In this document: positions 19,873 to 21,674 of the stretch, piece after piece
Numbering within the stretch: the stretch's first letter is position 1
Layout: the number at the start of each line of letters is the position of its first letter
NCBI GenBank assembly: GCA_024195585.1
Contig: SWBL01000548.1
Location: 1 to 21,674, forward strand
From: Aureobasidium sp. EXF-3400
Lineage: Eukaryota; Ascomycota; Dothideomycetes; Dothideales; Saccotheciaceae
Reading direction: 5' to 3'
Length of the DNA: 21,674 nt
The notes under the pieces: model-generated
The model's database searches: none
Seen by the model: only the letters and a program-made list of their open reading frames with translations
Told to the model about the DNA's origin: nothing
Translations under genes and position numbers: made by a program

Positions 19873-21494
19873 ATGAGTGAATCGAACAACAACGGCTTGG
19901 TACCAGGTACTGACGCGTCGACGCCGCTGAGTCGCGTAAATCGCAAAAGAGGTGCGCAACTACTCTGCGCCGACGAGATCCAAAGAAGATTGTGCACTGA
20001 CACAGCGAAGCGAGGAATTCTACTGGGGATGGGATGCGAGCCACAAAGCAATCGCGAGGTGCCCCTGCTTTCTTAACCCCGGTTCCAGTACGAGGGTCCA
20101 TCAGTGATGTGATCAGCAATTCACCAAGTCTGGGCGCATGGGAGGTAGTGAACAAGCAGAACGCCACCCCAGTCGCTTCGCCAAGTTTGGCCAAGGGCGA
20201 GGATACCTTTGCGCAGCTCGCAAAGAATGTGCTATTGAAATGTCCAGAGGGTCGCACCTCTGAACAAATCTCTGCAGAAATACTGAAGAGTGAGATAAAG
20301 GGAAGAGATCTGAGCGCAATAAAACCAAAGGTCAGCGCCGCCCTGAGCTCTCACTCTCGTGGTGACAAAGCCATCTTTATGAAGGGCCCCCAAAACGAAG
20401 AGAAGAAGCAGATCTGGCTCTTGAAAAACCCAAGTAACTCTCCACTCATGACGGACGAATCGTTGCCAAGGATCTTCGCTGCTGACGGACTTGACACCAC
20501 AGTTGGTGTAGGTATCCCCCAGGAGAATGAGTCAGATGAACAGTATTACACGACCAGGGACCATGTCTCTGTAAACGAGAAACAACCAGCCGAGGAGAAT
20601 TCGGAGACAAACGAAGACGACGCTACGACACTTCCAGACACGATTTCGGTTGGAATTGCCCAGATCATCAACAACGTGATCGCAAGCGCAGGTCACACTC
20701 CGCCCCCAGGTGTATCGAATGGACCAGCTGCAGCACTAGCAGTTGAGCCGAGCCAGCACTCTCATCTGCACGAGTTGCAGCAGGCTTGTCCGCCTTCGGT
20801 CAATCGGCTGGAAGTGCCATCAGCACCCGATCCTCAGCCTTCTGTCCAGGAGAGTGGTCGAGCCGTCAGCACGCGGTCCCCGTCGTCTGCATTTGTGATG
20901 GCAGATGGTCCTGTTTCCGCACCTCAACACATCGCTGTTGAAAGAGAACCCACAGAATCTGTTGCTAGGGAAGTACAGACCGCTCCTACCGTTCAAGATG
21001 TATCCCCGGAGAGAGCCCTGCCTCTCCATCTAGCGGCCATGATCGGTATGCATGTCAAAAATTTCATCGACCGCCACCAACAGCAGCCACCGGTGTTTCA
21101 GAAATACCTCTCGTCTTACGACCAAGGTGATGGCGACGCACAGGCGGCTTTGAAAGATATCGTAAGGCGGCTCGGGGCAAACACGACGCTAGGTCCAACG
21201 CTTTCGCAGCCTGTCAATATCTTTCAAGATGCTCAGAGAGCATTTGATGATTTCATACGGGCAAGAGCTATGGAAGGGGCCATCGATGTGGCAATTGTGG
21301 ACTGCAACGTTGTGCAGGCTGCAATGAATGCTGAGATTGAACGTCTCAAACAAGTGGTCGCTGATCTCGACTCTGCAAAAAGATCGCTACAGGACACCAA
21401 GACACAAGCTGTAGCTAGTATGAAATCTTCTCGGGAGAGAATCAAGGCTTTCGTGATGGACGATCAGGACAATAACGGTCAAAACATCGATTGA
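19873..21494 (+). CDS. Winged-helix and coiled-coil protein, candidate nuclear regulator
   Basis: Two exons, 19873-19951 and 20011-21494, join in frame to 520 residues across a 59-nt intron (donor GTGCGC, branch CACTGAC, acceptor GCGAAG). The joined N-terminus reads SRVNRKRARNSTGDG, a basic nuclear-signal-like patch. Seen: residues about 91-166 fit a winged-helix pattern of the HARE-HTH or GDS1 kind (FAQLAKNVLLKCPEGRTSEQ, ISAEILKSE, then a wing-like KAIFMKG...KKQIWLLKN). A long acidic and Pro/Ser-rich, probably disordered middle follows, then a C-terminal helix that predicts as coiled coil (AEIERLKQVVADLDSAKRSL, about 464-514). This suggests DNA or chromatin binding plus self-association. If the intron is wrong, translation could start at the ATG at 20034, losing only the first 34 residues. 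The winged-helix assignment is by eye; a fold search is the decisive test. Confidence 0.68.
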
Positions 21495-21674
21495 GGGGGA
21501 CCCCAGTCTACATTTCGAGCGATGTTGTGATTGGATCTGGTATCAGACGGACGGTCGCTGCCAGGGGTTTGGGAATCGCGTTGGAGGGCAATTATAAATA
21601 GCAACTGTGGAGTAGTATTTTTACGCTTGCTATCATGACCTTCCCCATGAGAAGGTCCTCCGAATGACTCCCGA
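21495..21674. promoter_or_regulatory. 3' region of winged-helix gene; TATA-like element
   Basis: ATTATAAATA at 21591-21600 is a good TATA-like sequence, about 30-40 bp before an ATG (near 21634) whose frame closes after ten codons; a further ATG lies at 21664. It may be the promoter of a gene continuing past the window edge. Confidence 0.35.

Noticed and set aside
19847..20257. 136-codon minus-strand frame
   Set aside because: It is antisense to the winged-helix gene, has no family motif, and the plus-strand frame is far longer.
1..21674. tRNA or rRNA genes, CRISPR arrays, transposon terminal repeats
   Set aside because: No A/B-box pairs, no rRNA-like conserved blocks, no regularly spaced repeats, and no transposase or reverse-transcriptase motifs were seen on either strand.

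Overview
The window is nuclear DNA of a filamentous ascomycete, probably Pezizomycotina and possibly Dothideomycetes (class is an inference). The signs are short 44-64 nt spliceosomal introns with GTRNGY-like donors and CTNAC/CTGAC branch points, PTH11/SAT4-type seven-helix membrane proteins, a fungal BAHD-type acyltransferase, and monocistronic genes separated by long non-coding stretches. There is no bacterial-style operon, no transposon and no RNA gene that I could support.

Layout, left to right. Bases 1-1578: a small membrane-anchored or secreted orphan (minus strand), then apparent non-coding DNA. Bases 1579-6620: a divergent pair, a folylpolyglutamate-synthase-like ligase (minus, four exons) and a 976-residue TPR protein (plus, four exons), sharing a 353-bp promoter that contains a perfect 13-bp inverted repeat. 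Bases 7446-13024: two related rhodopsin-domain (PTH11/SAT4-like) receptor genes in convergent orientation around 3.1 kb of gene-poor DNA. Both are broken in the last transmembrane helix, one by an in-frame TAG and one by a one-base frameshift. Bases 14067-15458: an intact single-exon BAHD-type acyltransferase. Bases 15933-16657: a small four-exon orphan (minus). Bases 18439-18993: a small gene for a membrane protein of one or two helices (minus). Bases 19873-21494: a winged-helix plus coiled-coil candidate regulator (plus). The last 180 bp hold a TATA-like element, perhaps the promoter of a gene beyond the window.

How the parts may work together. An ATP-dependent amino-acid ligase of FPGS fold, a CoA-dependent acyltransferase, membrane receptor-like proteins and a candidate DNA-binding protein form an accessory, secondary-metabolism-like neighbourhood. 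No PKS, NRPS, terpene synthase or P450 is present here, so a biosynthetic cluster is only a hypothesis. Two disrupted receptors and low gene density point to a fast-evolving region. All exon joins were inferred by eye from reading frame, splice motifs and protein continuity; none is confirmed by transcripts.
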